Shown: positions 8,739 through 18,544, numbered from the stretch's first letter. The stretch is 64,000 nt of DNA from Chryseosolibacter sp964438975 (GCA_964438975.1 CAYTMU010000002.1:124001-188000); one strand, 5' to 3'. Notes: generated from the letters alone by a model not told the origin. Made by a program: numbers and translations.

Positions 8739-10293
8739 CCCTTACCCTGTTCTCCTTGTTGTGAGGATTCCGGACGGTGTGGTAACCCCAGACGTAAAAC
8801 ACGTTCCCGAACCAATGGCGCACGCCGTCTTCCAGTTCCTTTTCGGAGCGAACTTCTTCCTGAGGTTCGAGTAACCGGATATTTTCTGTCTTTTCCGTGG
8901 TTGTACCATCTTCAAGCGCGACGGACTTGACCTTCAATTCCGATTCTTTCTTATAAATGAAATGAATACTCTCTTTATCGGAATAGATATCCGTTACTTG
9001 TTCTAAGGCTGGCCTCTTCATTTCATCCAGGACGATGCTTTGGTCCCATAGCAATTTTCCCTGGGAGTCAAATGCTGCTGCTATCGTCGAATACATGCGG
9101 ATGTTGTCATTGTTGCGCATCGGGTCTCCATAAGCGTAGGGGCGGTACATGCGCATACCCGGGTAGTAGCCCGGCCAGAACGGATTGTAATAGTAATAAG
9201 GATTCGAGTAGTACGGTCGTCCGTATGGACTGTTGTAATAGGGTCCCATGGTATTCGAGGGATGATATATCTCACCGAGGATCACAAAGCCAGTGGCGGT
9301 CTCCTGAATGCGAAATGGCATGGCATACGAACTGAACGATGGATTGCGCTTGTCGGCAATGGCGGTACTGGTGCTTTCCTTTATTCGCGCAGCCCGTTTT
9401 GGTTTCAAATAATCGAGGGCATGGTCCATCACGCCAAACGGATAATAGTTGATCTGCTGCTGGCTAAATGGGTCTACAGCAAGCGCAAAGAATCCATACG
9501 ATTGTTTTCCCTGCTTGTCGCCCCAGGTTCCGAGAAGCATGAGTTCATCGCGTTCCAGTCGACTGCTTATACCGTGCTGCAGTGATCTGTTGTCCTCGAA
9601 TGGCACGATGTCTTCTAGTAGCAGGTTCCCGCTCTGATCGAATGTTCTGAACACGAGCTTTCGCTCAGCCCTTTGGCTACGGTCGACAAGTACGACATTG
9701 AAGGTGTTGTTCTTGTTGGCCCTCAATTCGACAAGTTCGTTGTCCTTCTGAAAAAAGCCCGGAAGAACTTTGAGCGACTGGTTCGCGCTTTCGTAAAGCA
9801 AGATCGCCGGCTCGTTGCTGACGTAGCCTCCGAACGTTATGTTGGACCCCACCTTATTGAAGTGCGTGATCCGGAAATCGAGGTTGGGATCGATCTCAGC
9901 CCGCTGTGTTTCCCGGCCTTCCGTTGTGCTTACTTCGATCAACTCGAGACCGTTTCGCGATGTTTCTCCTGTTCGGAAAAGCAGATATAGCTGACCGGGG
10001 GCGATCTCGTATCCTAGCAACGCGTAGCGGACATTTACAGGGATGTCAAAATTGTGTTTTTCGCGCAGATCGGTGTCTAGAATGATGATCTGCCAGAGTT
10101 CTTTATTGCCCTCGTATTTGTTCTTTTCCCGAATCAGCGCCAATCCCTCCTTCTCAAGCGAAATGACCGTGAAATATTCTTCCGAGCTCTTCTTAGAGAT
10201 CTCGAGTCGTTCAGGCTGCTCCACCTGGGCGGCTGCGGAATGCGCTGCCGCAAACGCGAGAGAAAAAAGGATTGTCCTGAAATACGCCGTCAT
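8704..10293 (-). CDS. Secreted protein of unknown function with a Tyr/Pro/Gly-rich insert
   Basis: 529 residues with a signal peptide (MTAYFRTILFSLAFAAAHSAAAQ). No recognised domain. It shares overall layout with its downstream paralogue but carries an extra Tyr/Pro/Asn/Gly-rich stretch at about residues 348-391 (repeats such as NPYYYYNPF and GYYPGMRMYRPY), which is probably disordered and surface-exposed. It starts 10 bases after the EVE-domain gene stops and overlaps the next gene by 35 bases, so the three look like one transcription unit. The pair probably arose by tandem duplication. Envelope localisation is inferred from the signal peptide only. Confidence 0.65.
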   Translation of the reverse strand: MTAYFRTILFSLAFAAAHSAAAQVEQPERLEISKKSSEEYFTVISLEKEGLALIREKNKYEGNKELWQIIILDTDLREKHNFDIPVNVRYALLGYEIAPGQLYLLFRTGETSRNGLELIEVSTTEGRETQRAEIDPNLDFRITHFNKVGSNITFGGYVSNEPAILLYESANQSLKVLPGFFQKDNELVELRANKNNTFNVVLVDRSQRAERKLVFRTFDQSGNLLLEDIVPFEDNRSLQHGISSRLERDELMLLGTWGDKQGKQSYGFFALAVDPFSQQQINYYPFGVMDHALDYLKPKRAARIKESTSTAIADKRNPSFSSYAMPFRIQETATGFVILGEIYHPSNTMGPYYNSPYGRPYYSNPYYYYNPFWPGYYPGMRMYRPYAYGDPMRNNDNIRMYSTIAAAFDSQGKLLWDQSIVLDEMKRPALEQVTDIYSDKESIHFIYKKESELKVKSVALEDGTTTEKTENIRLLEPQEEVRSEKELEDGVRHWFGNVFYVWGYHTVRNPHNKENRVRDVFYINKVVVN

Positions 10294-10303
10294 TAAAAGT
10301 TGG

Positions 10304-10705
10304 TTACGTTTCGCTTATGCTGGTGATGAGTTTGTACTCCGAGGCCTTAACAGGTTGTACGGAAAGGCGTGCTGCCCGGACTAGCACCATATCAGATAAA
10401 CGTTCGTCTGATTTGATTTGTGCGAGGGAAACTGGTTTTTTTAACGGTTTCTCCGCAGCTAGTTCGACGACGACCCATTCCGCATCCTTTGGATCAGGAT
10501 ATGCAGCTTTCGTAACGAGTGCCGCGCCAACCACTGCCTTTTCGCCGCCAGTGTGATAGATCAACACAAGGTCACCCTTTTCCATCTTTTTTAGATTACT
10601 TCGTGCCTGAAAGTTGCGAACGCCGTCCCATACGGCCTTCTTATCTCGCACGAGGTCGCTCCAGGAATAGGAATCCGGTTCCGTTTTTACCAGCCAATAG
10701 TTCAT
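10304..10705 (-). CDS. EVE-domain protein
   Basis: 133 residues, almost wholly one EVE domain: MNYWLVKTEPDSYSW at the start, WDGVRNFQARSN, GDLVLIYHTG, and P-DPKD-x-W. EVE domains belong to the PUA-like superfamily and are thought to bind modified bases in DNA or RNA. The length fits stand-alone bacterial members related to thymocyte nuclear protein 1. No restriction or modification gene is adjacent; it sits ahead of the two secreted paralogues with a 10-base gap, which is probably only operonic convenience. Confidence 0.88.
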   Translation of the reverse strand: MNYWLVKTEPDSYSWSDLVRDKKAVWDGVRNFQARSNLKKMEKGDLVLIYHTGGEKAVVGAALVTKAAYPDPKDAEWVVVELAAEKPLKKPVSLAQIKSDERLSDMVLVRAARLSVQPVKASEYKLITSISET

Positions 10706-10752
10706 AAGAGACGATTGTTGGTTCTAAAATAAGAAAATCGGGATACTTAGAC

Positions 10753-10768
10753 TACCCGGGAACGGGTA
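10753..10768 (-). terminator. Possible hairpin after the PurF-like gene
   Basis: TACCCG (10753-10758) and CGGGTA (10763-10768) form a six-pair stem around a four-base loop, 28 bases beyond the PurF-like stop codon. No uridine tract follows directly, so it may only be an mRNA-end stabiliser. Confidence 0.35.
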
Positions 10769-10795
10769 TCTGCTCGGATGCTGCGGCAAGCCCTG

Positions 10796-12679
10796 TTAAT
10801 ACGCCCGCACGAGACGGCCCTCCATGTAGTTCATGTAGGAACGATTTACGACCTTCATGCCTCCCGGAGTTGGATAGTCACCTGTGAAGTACCAATCACC
10901 AAGATGACGAGGACATGCTTTGTGAAGATTCTCAACTGTCTGGAATACGACTTGTACCTCCGCGTTCATGTCCGCGGGTTTGACGATTTCAGATATCTTT
11001 TGAGATAGTTCCTCGTTGGTAAACTGGTCGTACAACAGTTTGACGTAGTTCTGGGTATGGGTGTGGCTCTTCACGCGGGCGCATTTTTCGTATACCTCGC
11101 CGAGAAGATCATCCTTACCGTGATCCTTTAATAATGCGATCATAGCTCGGAAAGCGAGGAAGTCGCCCATTTTGCTCATGTCGATGCCGTAACAGTCCGG
11201 GAAACGTATCTGGGGTGCTGAAGAGACCACGACGATCTTCTTCGGACCCAGGCGGTCGAGCATTCGCAGGATGCTTTTTTCCAGTGTAGTGCCGCGAACG
11301 ATAGAGTCGTCGATCACGACCAATGTATCCTTGTTCTTCTGGATGACCTCGTACGTCGTGTCGTACACGTGCGCCACCATGTCATCGCGATGATCTTCAT
11401 CCGTGATGAACGTACGCAATTTTACATCCTTCAAAACGATCTTTTCAATCCGCGGGCGGAATGAGATAATGTCTTCGATGGAATCAACAGTCGGTTTGCC
11501 TTCGAGGATTATCTCCTTTTGTTTTTTGATGAGATAATCTTCGACACCTGCCATCATGCCGTAGAATGCGGTCTCGGCGGTATTCGGAATGTACGAAAAG
11601 ACGGTGTTTTTGAGGTCGAAGTTGATAGCCTTCAATACCTGCGGAACCAGGAGTCTGCCGAGCTCCTTTCGTTCCCGGTAAATATTGGGGTCGTTTCCCC
11701 GGGAGAAATAAATTCGCTCAAAGCTACACGATTTCTTCTCACCCGGTTTGACGATGGGATGTTGCGTGAATTCGCCGCTCTTGGCGATGATCAGTGCGTG
11801 GCCGGGTTTTACCTCTTCGATCTCGTCGTAGCTGACGTTGAAAGCTGTTTTAATAGCAGGTTTTTCAGAGGCGACCACTACGACTTCATCATCGGCGTAG
11901 AAGTAGGCCGGGCGTATCCCATTTGGATCCCGTACCACGAATGCCGACCCTGATCCAATCATGCCTGCCATTGTGTAACCGCCGTCGAAATCTTTACAGG
12001 CGCGTTGGAGAACGCGCTGCAGGTTGATCTCGTCCTCGATAATATCGGAAATTTCGCGGTTGCTATAGCGGTCCTTGTGTTTCTCGAAAATACCCTGGAC
12101 CTCTTCGTCGAGGAAATGTCCGATCTTTTCCATGACCGTCACCGTATCGACTTTCTCCTTAGGGTGCTGCCCGAGGTTCACGAGGATGTCGAACAATTCT
12201 TCAACATTTGTCATATTGAAGTTTCCTGCCATCACCAGGTTACGACTTCTCCAGTTATTCTGACGGAGGAAGGGATGAACATTCTCGATACTGTTCATAC
12301 CGTGGGTTCCGTAGCGCAGATGTCCCAGCCATAATTCACCGGTAAATGCAACGTTCTCCTTGAGCCAGTGCTCATCCCGGAATTTGTCCTTTCCGTTCTT
12401 CTGGGCTTTGCGATACTTCTTGCCGATTTTTTTGAAGAGGTCTGCAACCGGTTGCGGTTTTATCGACCGATACCTGCTGATGTACCGGTAGCCGGGTTCT
12501 ATGTCAATCTTGATGTTTGCTACTCCTGCGCCGTCCTGACCCCTGTTGTGCTGCTTCTCCATCAGGATGTACATGCGGTGCATGGCGTATGTCGTCCCGT
12601 ATTTCTCGATATAATAGGAGAGAGGTTTACGAAGGCGAATCATGGCTATACCGCATTCGTGAAGGATCTGGTCGCTCAT
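10796..12679 (-). CDS. PurF-like amidophosphoribosyltransferase family protein, long form
   Basis: 627 residues, about 130-150 longer than typical PurF. The N-terminal part is a class II glutamine amidotransferase with the candidate nucleophile Cys9 after an eight-residue leader (HECGIA), then NRGQDGAG and GHLRYGTHG. The C-terminal part is a PRTase fold with the PRPP loop VVIDDSIVRGTT at about residues 452-463. PurF makes 5-phosphoribosylamine from PRPP and glutamine. The extra length, including a Lys-rich insert around residues 80-105 and a long tail after the PRTase, fits a Bacteroidota PurF paralogue rather than the standard enzyme, so its true substrate is uncertain. No other purine gene is adjacent. 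Confidence 0.75.
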   Translation of the reverse strand: MSDQILHECGIAMIRLRKPLSYYIEKYGTTYAMHRMYILMEKQHNRGQDGAGVANIKIDIEPGYRYISRYRSIKPQPVADLFKKIGKKYRKAQKNGKDKFRDEHWLKENVAFTGELWLGHLRYGTHGMNSIENVHPFLRQNNWRSRNLVMAGNFNMTNVEELFDILVNLGQHPKEKVDTVTVMEKIGHFLDEEVQGIFEKHKDRYSNREISDIIEDEINLQRVLQRACKDFDGGYTMAGMIGSGSAFVVRDPNGIRPAYFYADDEVVVVASEKPAIKTAFNVSYDEIEEVKPGHALIIAKSGEFTQHPIVKPGEKKSCSFERIYFSRGNDPNIYRERKELGRLLVPQVLKAINFDLKNTVFSYIPNTAETAFYGMMAGVEDYLIKKQKEIILEGKPTVDSIEDIISFRPRIEKIVLKDVKLRTFITDEDHRDDMVAHVYDTTYEVIQKNKDTLVVIDDSIVRGTTLEKSILRMLDRLGPKKIVVVSSAPQIRFPDCYGIDMSKMGDFLAFRAMIALLKDHGKDDLLGEVYEKCARVKSHTHTQNYVKLLYDQFTNEELSQKISEIVKPADMNAEVQVVFQTVENLHKACPRHLGDWYFTGDYPTPGGMKVVNRSYMNYMEGRLVRAY

Positions 12680-12725
12680 TTTGTTGGGTTAATACACCTC
12701 GTAGTGTCCATCATCTTCCGGGAAC

Positions 12726-14207
12726 CTAAAGCACAAAGTTAACGCTATAAATCAATCTCATCAACAATCCCGGAATGAAGAATAGCGCCACGATCAATAC
12801 AACCAGAAACAGTCCGAGAAAATTTTCAAACGAGGCATTTTTTTTGATATCCGAGGCCGGCGAACCCTGCCTGAGGAAGGCGTAATACGGAATTCTCATG
12901 TAGTAAAACAGGGAAATGACTGTATTTAGGAGTCCTACTACCAGTAGACCAAGCAGGAGTGATTTGCCTGTTGCAGTATACCCGTCCAATAACCCGGAAA
13001 AGATCAGCAACTTGGCCGTAAAACCGGCAGTGGGTGGTAGTCCGGTAAGCGCGACAAGGCTAACCGTCAGTCCGGTAGCCGCGGCAATATGCCGCTTCCC
13101 GGTTCCCGAAAACGTTGGCATTGTATCAATGCCGTGTTCTTCGAAATATGCCAGAAATAAAAAGACACTGTAGTTCATTAGCAGGTAGACGGCGGCATAG
13201 AATAACATGAACTCGATAGCGTGCGGCAGAAAAGCTGCAATGCCTACCAGCAGGAAGCCGGAATGAGCGATGGACGAGTAGGCCATCATGCGCTTCGCAT
13301 TTTTCTGCCACAGGGCAGCAAGGTTGCCGGCAGTGATCGTCAGAATAGCGATAATGGCTACAATCAGCAGCCAGTCGGGCGAACCCGGCGCGGACCGTTG
13401 CATGGCGACGATGAATTTCACAAGTATGCCCAGCCCTGCAAGTTTTGGGGCGACCGACAGATAGGCGATCACCGGCATGGGGGCTGCTTCGTATACATCT
13501 GGTGCCCAGGGGTGCATGGGAACTGCAGCCATCTTGAACAGGAACCCTGACAAACTCATGACACCGGCTATCAGAAGCAAGGGAGACTCTTCCCGTGCCA
13601 GTACTTCCAGGAATTGTGGAGATGTGGGGTCGACGGATCCGGTGAATCCGTAAAGCAGGCTAAATCCGTACAGCATGATCGCCGAGGCGACAGAACCGAA
13701 AAAGAAGTATTTCAAGCTGCCCTCACTGCTTACGCGATCGAACGAGTATCCTGCGAGCACATACGAAGAAAGCGATATCAACTCCAGTGATAGAAAGATC
13801 ATCACGAGGTTCCCACTCATCAGCAGGAGGTGCGCACCCAGTGCAATTGCTAACAGGAAGGCGTAATATTCAGGTGTGCTCCGAGTCTCTTTACGGCGCA
13901 GCGACATGAGGCATGTGAGAATGACACTCACATCGACGAGTATCATGAGGAAATCCGCCAATCCATCGCGATGGATCATACGGTTGAAGAGGTATATGTC
14001 GTATTGAAAGCCAGACAACGCTATGAACACGATCGACGCGACAGCAGTTGTTATGGAAAAGGCACCCAGAGCTAAGTGCGTTCGGACTCCGGTCAGACCT
14101 GCAATTACCACCGCGATGATCGCTGCGACGAGTATCAGCTCGGGAATGACAAATCCCAGGCTGTCGGTGATATTAGTGAGTTGATCATGCAATCCCTGTA
14201 CAGGCAT
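12726..14207 (-). CDS. nuoN: NADH-quinone oxidoreductase subunit N
   Basis: 493 residues with about 14 hydrophobic segments, a Mrp-antiporter-like proton channel subunit of Complex I in the inner membrane. Typical features include LALGAHLLLMSGNLVMIFLSLELISLSSYVLAGY with the key channel glutamate, and KMAAVPMHPWAPDVYEAAP. It is the last gene of the nuo cluster, starting three bases after nuoM stops. Confidence 0.94.
   Translation of the reverse strand: MPVQGLHDQLTNITDSLGFVIPELILVAAIIAVVIAGLTGVRTHLALGAFSITTAVASIVFIALSGFQYDIYLFNRMIHRDGLADFLMILVDVSVILTCLMSLRRKETRSTPEYYAFLLAIALGAHLLLMSGNLVMIFLSLELISLSSYVLAGYSFDRVSSEGSLKYFFFGSVASAIMLYGFSLLYGFTGSVDPTSPQFLEVLAREESPLLLIAGVMSLSGFLFKMAAVPMHPWAPDVYEAAPMPVIAYLSVAPKLAGLGILVKFIVAMQRSAPGSPDWLLIVAIIAILTITAGNLAALWQKNAKRMMAYSSIAHSGFLLVGIAAFLPHAIEFMLFYAAVYLLMNYSVFLFLAYFEEHGIDTMPTFSGTGKRHIAAATGLTVSLVALTGLPPTAGFTAKLLIFSGLLDGYTATGKSLLLGLLVVGLLNTVISLFYYMRIPYYAFLRQGSPASDIKKNASFENFLGLFLVVLIVALFFIPGLLMRLIYSVNFVL
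12734..12764 (-). promoter_or_regulatory. Bacteroidota-type promoter for the PurF-like gene
   Basis: On the minus strand TTG (12762-12764) is followed after 20 bases by TAACTTTG (12734-12741), a full -7 match. It lies inside the last codons of nuoN, so the PurF-like gene probably has its own promoter rather than depending on nuo read-through. Confidence 0.55.
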
Positions 14208-14210
14208 CGG

Positions 14211-15818
14211 TCAGATCGTAAGTTGTTTACCCGTATCCAGAACAAACTTGACGAAATTTTCCGTGTAGGGGTTGATCCAGTCCAACACCGGCTGCGGAAA
14301 TATTCCAAACGCAAATGCCAGTACACAAAGCGGGACCATCACGACATATTCCCGCGTGGTGAGCGGTGTGAGTTGTTCAATCGTTGCCTGACCCTTGACG
14401 TACAAGGTTCCGAAGAACATACGCTGAATTGTCCACAGATAATAAGCCGCGCCCAGCACGAGCCCCAATGTGCTGATGATGGCCAGGCTTTCGTGCAACA
14501 GGCCATTAACAGAGTTCGACTTGAACGCACCGAGGAATACCAATACCTCCGCGATAAAGCCGGAGAAACCAGGTAGTCCCATGGAGGCAAAGAATCCGAT
14601 CAGCACGATGGTGAAATATCCGGGCATCCGCGAAGCAAGCCCTGAGTAATTGCTGATCAACCGGTCGTGCGTCCGGTCCGAGAGGACGCCGGCGATCAGA
14701 AACAACAGAGCTGAAATGATTCCGTGACTGAACATCTGGAATACGGCACCGGTCGTGCCTTCCGCCGTCATCGACGCAATGCCCAGGAGAACGAATCCCA
14801 TGTGAGACACCGAAGAATAGGCGATGAGTCTCTTCAGGTCTTTACTTGCCATAGCGTTCAGCCCTCCATAGATGATCGAGATCACACCGAAGAGACCGAC
14901 CAGCCAGCTGAACTCCAGGGCGGACTCCGGAAAGATCGGCCACGCGATTCGCAGTAATCCGTATCCTCCGATCTTCAACAAAAGCGCGGCGAGTACTACG
15001 GATACGGGTGTGGGAGCTTCGACATGGGCATCCGGCAACCATGTGTGAACCGGTACCATCGGCAACTTGATCGCGAAGCCGGCGAAAAGCAGGAGGAAAG
15101 CCCATTCCCGTGCATTGAGAAATCCTATGGTCCACGGTGCGGCAGGATAGAAAATCGCATCCTTGACATAGTTGGCCGGATCGGCCATGTACAGCAGATT
15201 AAAAGTATGCACAAACTGCCCCGGGACGCGCGGATCCCGCACCGAAAGGTACAGTCCGATCAGTGCGATGAGGATAAGGATGGACCCGAGTAAAGTGTAA
15301 AGGAAGAATTTGATCGATGCGTATTCGCGCCGTGCGCCACCCCATATTCCAATGAGGAAGAACATTGGCAACAGCATGAACTCAAAGAACAGATAGAAAA
15401 GCAGGAAGTCCAACGCCGTGAAAGTCCCGATAATAGCGGCATTGAGGATGAGCAATAGAACGTAATAGCCTTTGATGTTTCGCGTGATACTCCACGATGC
15501 GAGAACGGTGATCAGCATGATCACAACACTCAGACAGACGAGAAGGATGTTCAGCCCATCTATTCCGACGAAGTACTCCGCCTTGAAGGTTCCCCACGCC
15601 CCGAGGTCGACGGTGATCCAGGGTCGCTGTTCGACAAACTGCAGTGAGGAGGAAGCTTGGTATGCCGCAGCAAGTTGCACGAGTACCACTATCTGAACTG
15701 CGCTCGTGGCAAGCGCGATGTTGCGAAAGGCCGAGTGTGACGAGGAGCGTACGAATAACGCAAGCAGCGCCCCGACAAGCGGAGTAAAGATCAGAAGCGA
15801 AATGAAGTATTGCTGCAT
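14211..15818 (-). CDS. nuoM: NADH-quinone oxidoreductase subunit M
   Basis: 535 residues, antiporter-like proton-pumping subunit. Recognised by LLFYLFFEFMLLPMFFLIGIWGG (functional glutamate), FAIKLPMVPVHTWLPDAHVEAPTP and the KDLKRLIAYSSVSHMG segment. It lies 53 bases after nuoL and three bases before nuoN. The long gap to nuoL contains no strong promoter that I can see. Confidence 0.95.
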   Translation of the reverse strand: MQQYFISLLIFTPLVGALLALFVRSSSHSAFRNIALATSAVQIVVLVQLAAAYQASSSLQFVEQRPWITVDLGAWGTFKAEYFVGIDGLNILLVCLSVVIMLITVLASWSITRNIKGYYVLLLILNAAIIGTFTALDFLLFYLFFEFMLLPMFFLIGIWGGARREYASIKFFLYTLLGSILILIALIGLYLSVRDPRVPGQFVHTFNLLYMADPANYVKDAIFYPAAPWTIGFLNAREWAFLLLFAGFAIKLPMVPVHTWLPDAHVEAPTPVSVVLAALLLKIGGYGLLRIAWPIFPESALEFSWLVGLFGVISIIYGGLNAMASKDLKRLIAYSSVSHMGFVLLGIASMTAEGTTGAVFQMFSHGIISALLFLIAGVLSDRTHDRLISNYSGLASRMPGYFTIVLIGFFASMGLPGFSGFIAEVLVFLGAFKSNSVNGLLHESLAIISTLGLVLGAAYYLWTIQRMFFGTLYVKGQATIEQLTPLTTREYVVMVPLCVLAFAFGIFPQPVLDWINPYTENFVKFVLDTGKQLTI

Positions 15819-15871
15819 TTTTTTATTCGACAGTCCGCAGCCACTTGCGCAAGTCAGTGGCAGATGGACGA

Positions 15872-17746
15872 TTATTTAATCAGCCAAATTATGAAAATAA
15901 TTATTGCAAATACTGACCAGAAAATATAAAGCTGGATATTCCCCCCCTGGAATGATCGCGTGATCTTACCGCCGACTCCAGCGAGTTTTGCGACCGCGTT
16001 TACAGTGCCGTCAACAAATGCCCGGTCGATCCATCCGATGATATGTGCGACGATGAGTTGACCATATGCGAACGCATGAATACTTCGGTCAATAACTTTT
16101 TGGTCTGCGATCGCTACCGCGCGGGTAGATGCGCGCATTGCGCCGGTGGTGGCCATCGAGAACAACCGGTCAAAATGAAAGGCATTAAGAAGAACAGGGT
16201 AGGTTTTGAATACGGGTCGACGGAATACGAACCAGGCCACTGTAAGGGCGGCCAGCACCCACGCCGTCGAGAGGAGCGTGAACCATGCGGGGAGAGCGAA
16301 GCCTTTGAGCGCGATTGGATTGGGCGACACAACGAACCACAGGGAGCCAATTGCGAGAATAACGAGCGGAATGAGCATGCGCCATTCGGATTCGGTAGCC
16401 CCGGACGTCTGTGTAGATCGTGGTTCGCCCAGGAATACATGAGATATCATTCTGAACGTATAGAGCACAGTGATGAACGATACAATGGCCATGATGCCCA
16501 TCATGACGAACGAAGCGGTGGTTCCCTGCTGTAGCAACGCGGCAAGCATCGCTTCTTTGGACAGGAACCCGGAGAAGAGAGGAAGTCCCGCTAACGATGC
16601 GCCGGCTAAAGAAAATGCGACAAAGGTCACTGGGAGGTTCTTACGCATGCCGCCCATATTACGGATATCCTGAACGTCGAAGTGGGAATCGGCACCCTGC
16701 TTCTCATGCAAGGAATGGATGACGCTTCCCGCAGCGAGAAAGAGGCCCGCTTTAAAGAATGCGTGTGTCAGGAGATGAAGAAAGGCTGCGTCCACGCCTC
16801 CAGCTCCGAGGGTGAGGATCATCAGTCCAAGTTGAGACATCGTGGAGTAGGCCAGTATTTTTTTGATGTCGTATTGTGAGGTCGCCGCGAGTGCGCCGAT
16901 GAGCGCAGTGATCATGCCGACGATCGCCACGACAACGAGTGCTTCTGGTGTAAAAAGGCTAAACACGCGAACAAGAAGGTAGACTCCTGCCGCGACCATG
17001 GTAGCGGCGTGGATCAGCGCTGACACTGGCGTCGGTCCTTCCATCGCATCCGGAAGCCACGGGAAGAGTGGAAACTGCGCTGACTTTCCGACGATGCCAC
17101 AAAAGATACATAGAGCGGCCGCCGTCTGCCATCCGGAAATTGCTCCCGCGTCCATGATCGCGCTGATGTTAAAGGTTCCATGGCCCGTCCAAATGATCAT
17201 CAGGCCGATGAGGAAGCCGGCATCTCCGATGCGGTTGATGACAAACGCTTTCGTGGCTGCGCGTCCTGCGGCGGGCCTCTGCGTCCAGTGTCCGATGAGC
17301 ATATAAGACGAAAAGCCAACCAATTCCCAGAAAATAAACAATAGGAGCAGGTTGTCGCTTAATACGATGCCTTGCATGGAGAATGTGAAGAAGCCAAGCA
17401 TCGCGAAGTATCGCTTCCATCCGGGATCGCCTTTCATGTAGGCTGTCGAATAGATATGGACGAGCAGTGAGATGAAGGCGACCACCGCGAGCATCAGTAA
17501 ACTTTGATTCGATATGACCATGTCAGCATCGAACGACAGTTCTCCGATCGCGAACCAGGAAATGTCAATTACATCGCTTGCCATGCCCCACCTGCCAACA
17601 AGAAGTGCCAGAGCGGCTATCGTGGCAAGAGACATCATGGTTATGGAGAAAACGGACTGGAATCTACGAAGAGCACACACGCCTGCAAACGACGCGAGGG
17701 GTGCGAGAAGGGCGACGAATACCATCAGGATAGCAGTTCGTTCCAT
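15872..17746 (-). CDS. nuoL: NADH-quinone oxidoreductase subunit L
   Basis: 624 residues, the largest antiporter-like subunit of Complex I, carrying the lateral helix at its C terminus. Features: LLLFIFWELVGFSSYMLIGHW, GKSAQFPLFPWLPDAMEGPTPVSALIHAATMV and DIKKILAYSTMSQLGLM. It starts four bases after nuoK stops. The C terminus ends in a strongly hydrophobic helix, as in the family. Confidence 0.96.
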   Translation of the reverse strand: MERTAILMVFVALLAPLASFAGVCALRRFQSVFSITMMSLATIAALALLVGRWGMASDVIDISWFAIGELSFDADMVISNQSLLMLAVVAFISLLVHIYSTAYMKGDPGWKRYFAMLGFFTFSMQGIVLSDNLLLLFIFWELVGFSSYMLIGHWTQRPAAGRAATKAFVINRIGDAGFLIGLMIIWTGHGTFNISAIMDAGAISGWQTAAALCIFCGIVGKSAQFPLFPWLPDAMEGPTPVSALIHAATMVAAGVYLLVRVFSLFTPEALVVVAIVGMITALIGALAATSQYDIKKILAYSTMSQLGLMILTLGAGGVDAAFLHLLTHAFFKAGLFLAAGSVIHSLHEKQGADSHFDVQDIRNMGGMRKNLPVTFVAFSLAGASLAGLPLFSGFLSKEAMLAALLQQGTTASFVMMGIMAIVSFITVLYTFRMISHVFLGEPRSTQTSGATESEWRMLIPLVILAIGSLWFVVSPNPIALKGFALPAWFTLLSTAWVLAALTVAWFVFRRPVFKTYPVLLNAFHFDRLFSMATTGAMRASTRAVAIADQKVIDRSIHAFAYGQLIVAHIIGWIDRAFVDGTVNAVAKLAGVGGKITRSFQGGNIQLYIFWSVFAIIIFIIWLIK

Positions 17747-17750
17747 TGTC

Positions 17751-18059
17751 CTATCCTTTTAGATCGGAGATTTCCCCGGGCGCCGATGTCTGATAGTATC
17801 GGTATGCCCGCAATATGATCGCTAGGCCAACCGCTACTTCGCATACCGCGACGATGATAATAAAGAGCGCAAATACCTGGCCGTCATGAAACGGTCCGTG
17901 CTGCATGTTGAACGCTGCAAGATTTAGATTGGAGGCATTCAGCATCAGCTCGATGCCGATCAACACCATGATCGCATTCTTTTTGATGATCACCACGACC
18001 AGGCCTGTGCAAAAGAGGAAGGCCGAGAGATATAGCAACGAATGATAATGCTGCATCAA
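17751..18059 (-). CDS. nuoK: NADH-quinone oxidoreductase subunit K
   Basis: 102 residues with three transmembrane helices and the buried glutamates of the family (VLIGIELMLNASNLNL). It forms part of the membrane-arm proton path. Its start overlaps the stop of nuoJ by four bases (ATGA type), indicating translational coupling. Confidence 0.95.
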   Translation of the reverse strand: MMQHYHSLLYLSAFLFCTGLVVVIIKKNAIMVLIGIELMLNASNLNLAAFNMQHGPFHDGQVFALFIIIVAVCEVAVGLAIILRAYRYYQTSAPGEISDLKG

Positions 18060-18544
18060 GTCTTCGATTTGAGGTGGGAAGTGACCACGGCGGCTCCGAT
18101 CAGCGCAACTAACAGCAGAACTCCGGCTACTTCAAACGGAAGGGAGTACAGGCTGAAGATCCGAAGCGCGATGGGTGAGATCCCTTCTGATTCAAGCGAT
18201 TGTTTCGCAATTGGCAGGGAACCCATGTAGCGTACGAGTAGGGTGAACAGCGCGATGCCAACGACTCCGCCACTCAATAGATGCGTATTGCGCATGGTAA
18301 GAGGTTTTCCGAAAATGCGAGTCGTGAGCATGATCCCGAATATAATGAGCACCGTGATCCCTCCTGCATAGACAAGGATCTGCGCGACGGCGAGGAGTTC
18401 GGCAAAGCTCAGCGCGTAGAGAGCTGCCACAGAGAGGAGTGTAACGAGAAGGTAAATCGCGCTTTTGAAAACATTCGAGGAGAACAACACACCGATGGCA
18501 CCGGCAGCAGCCATCAAGACGAAGAAGTAGAAGACAGCGATCAT
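18056..18544 (-). CDS. nuoJ: NADH-quinone oxidoreductase subunit J
   Basis: 162 residues with five hydrophobic helices. The conserved segment LAVAQILVYAGGITVLIIFGIML is present in its usual place, the third helix. It contributes to the E-channel/quinone-coupled region of Complex I. It overlaps nuoI by four bases at its start and nuoK by four at its end. Confidence 0.95.
   Translation of the reverse strand: MIAVFYFFVLMAAAGAIGVLFSSNVFKSAIYLLVTLLSVAALYALSFAELLAVAQILVYAGGITVLIIFGIMLTTRIFGKPLTMRNTHLLSGGVVGIALFTLLVRYMGSLPIAKQSLESEGISPIALRIFSLYSLPFEVAGVLLLVALIGAAVVTSHLKSKT

Noticed and set aside
10304..10705. EVE protein as part of a restriction or defence system
   Set aside because: No restriction, methylase or nuclease gene is adjacent; neighbours are secreted unknowns.
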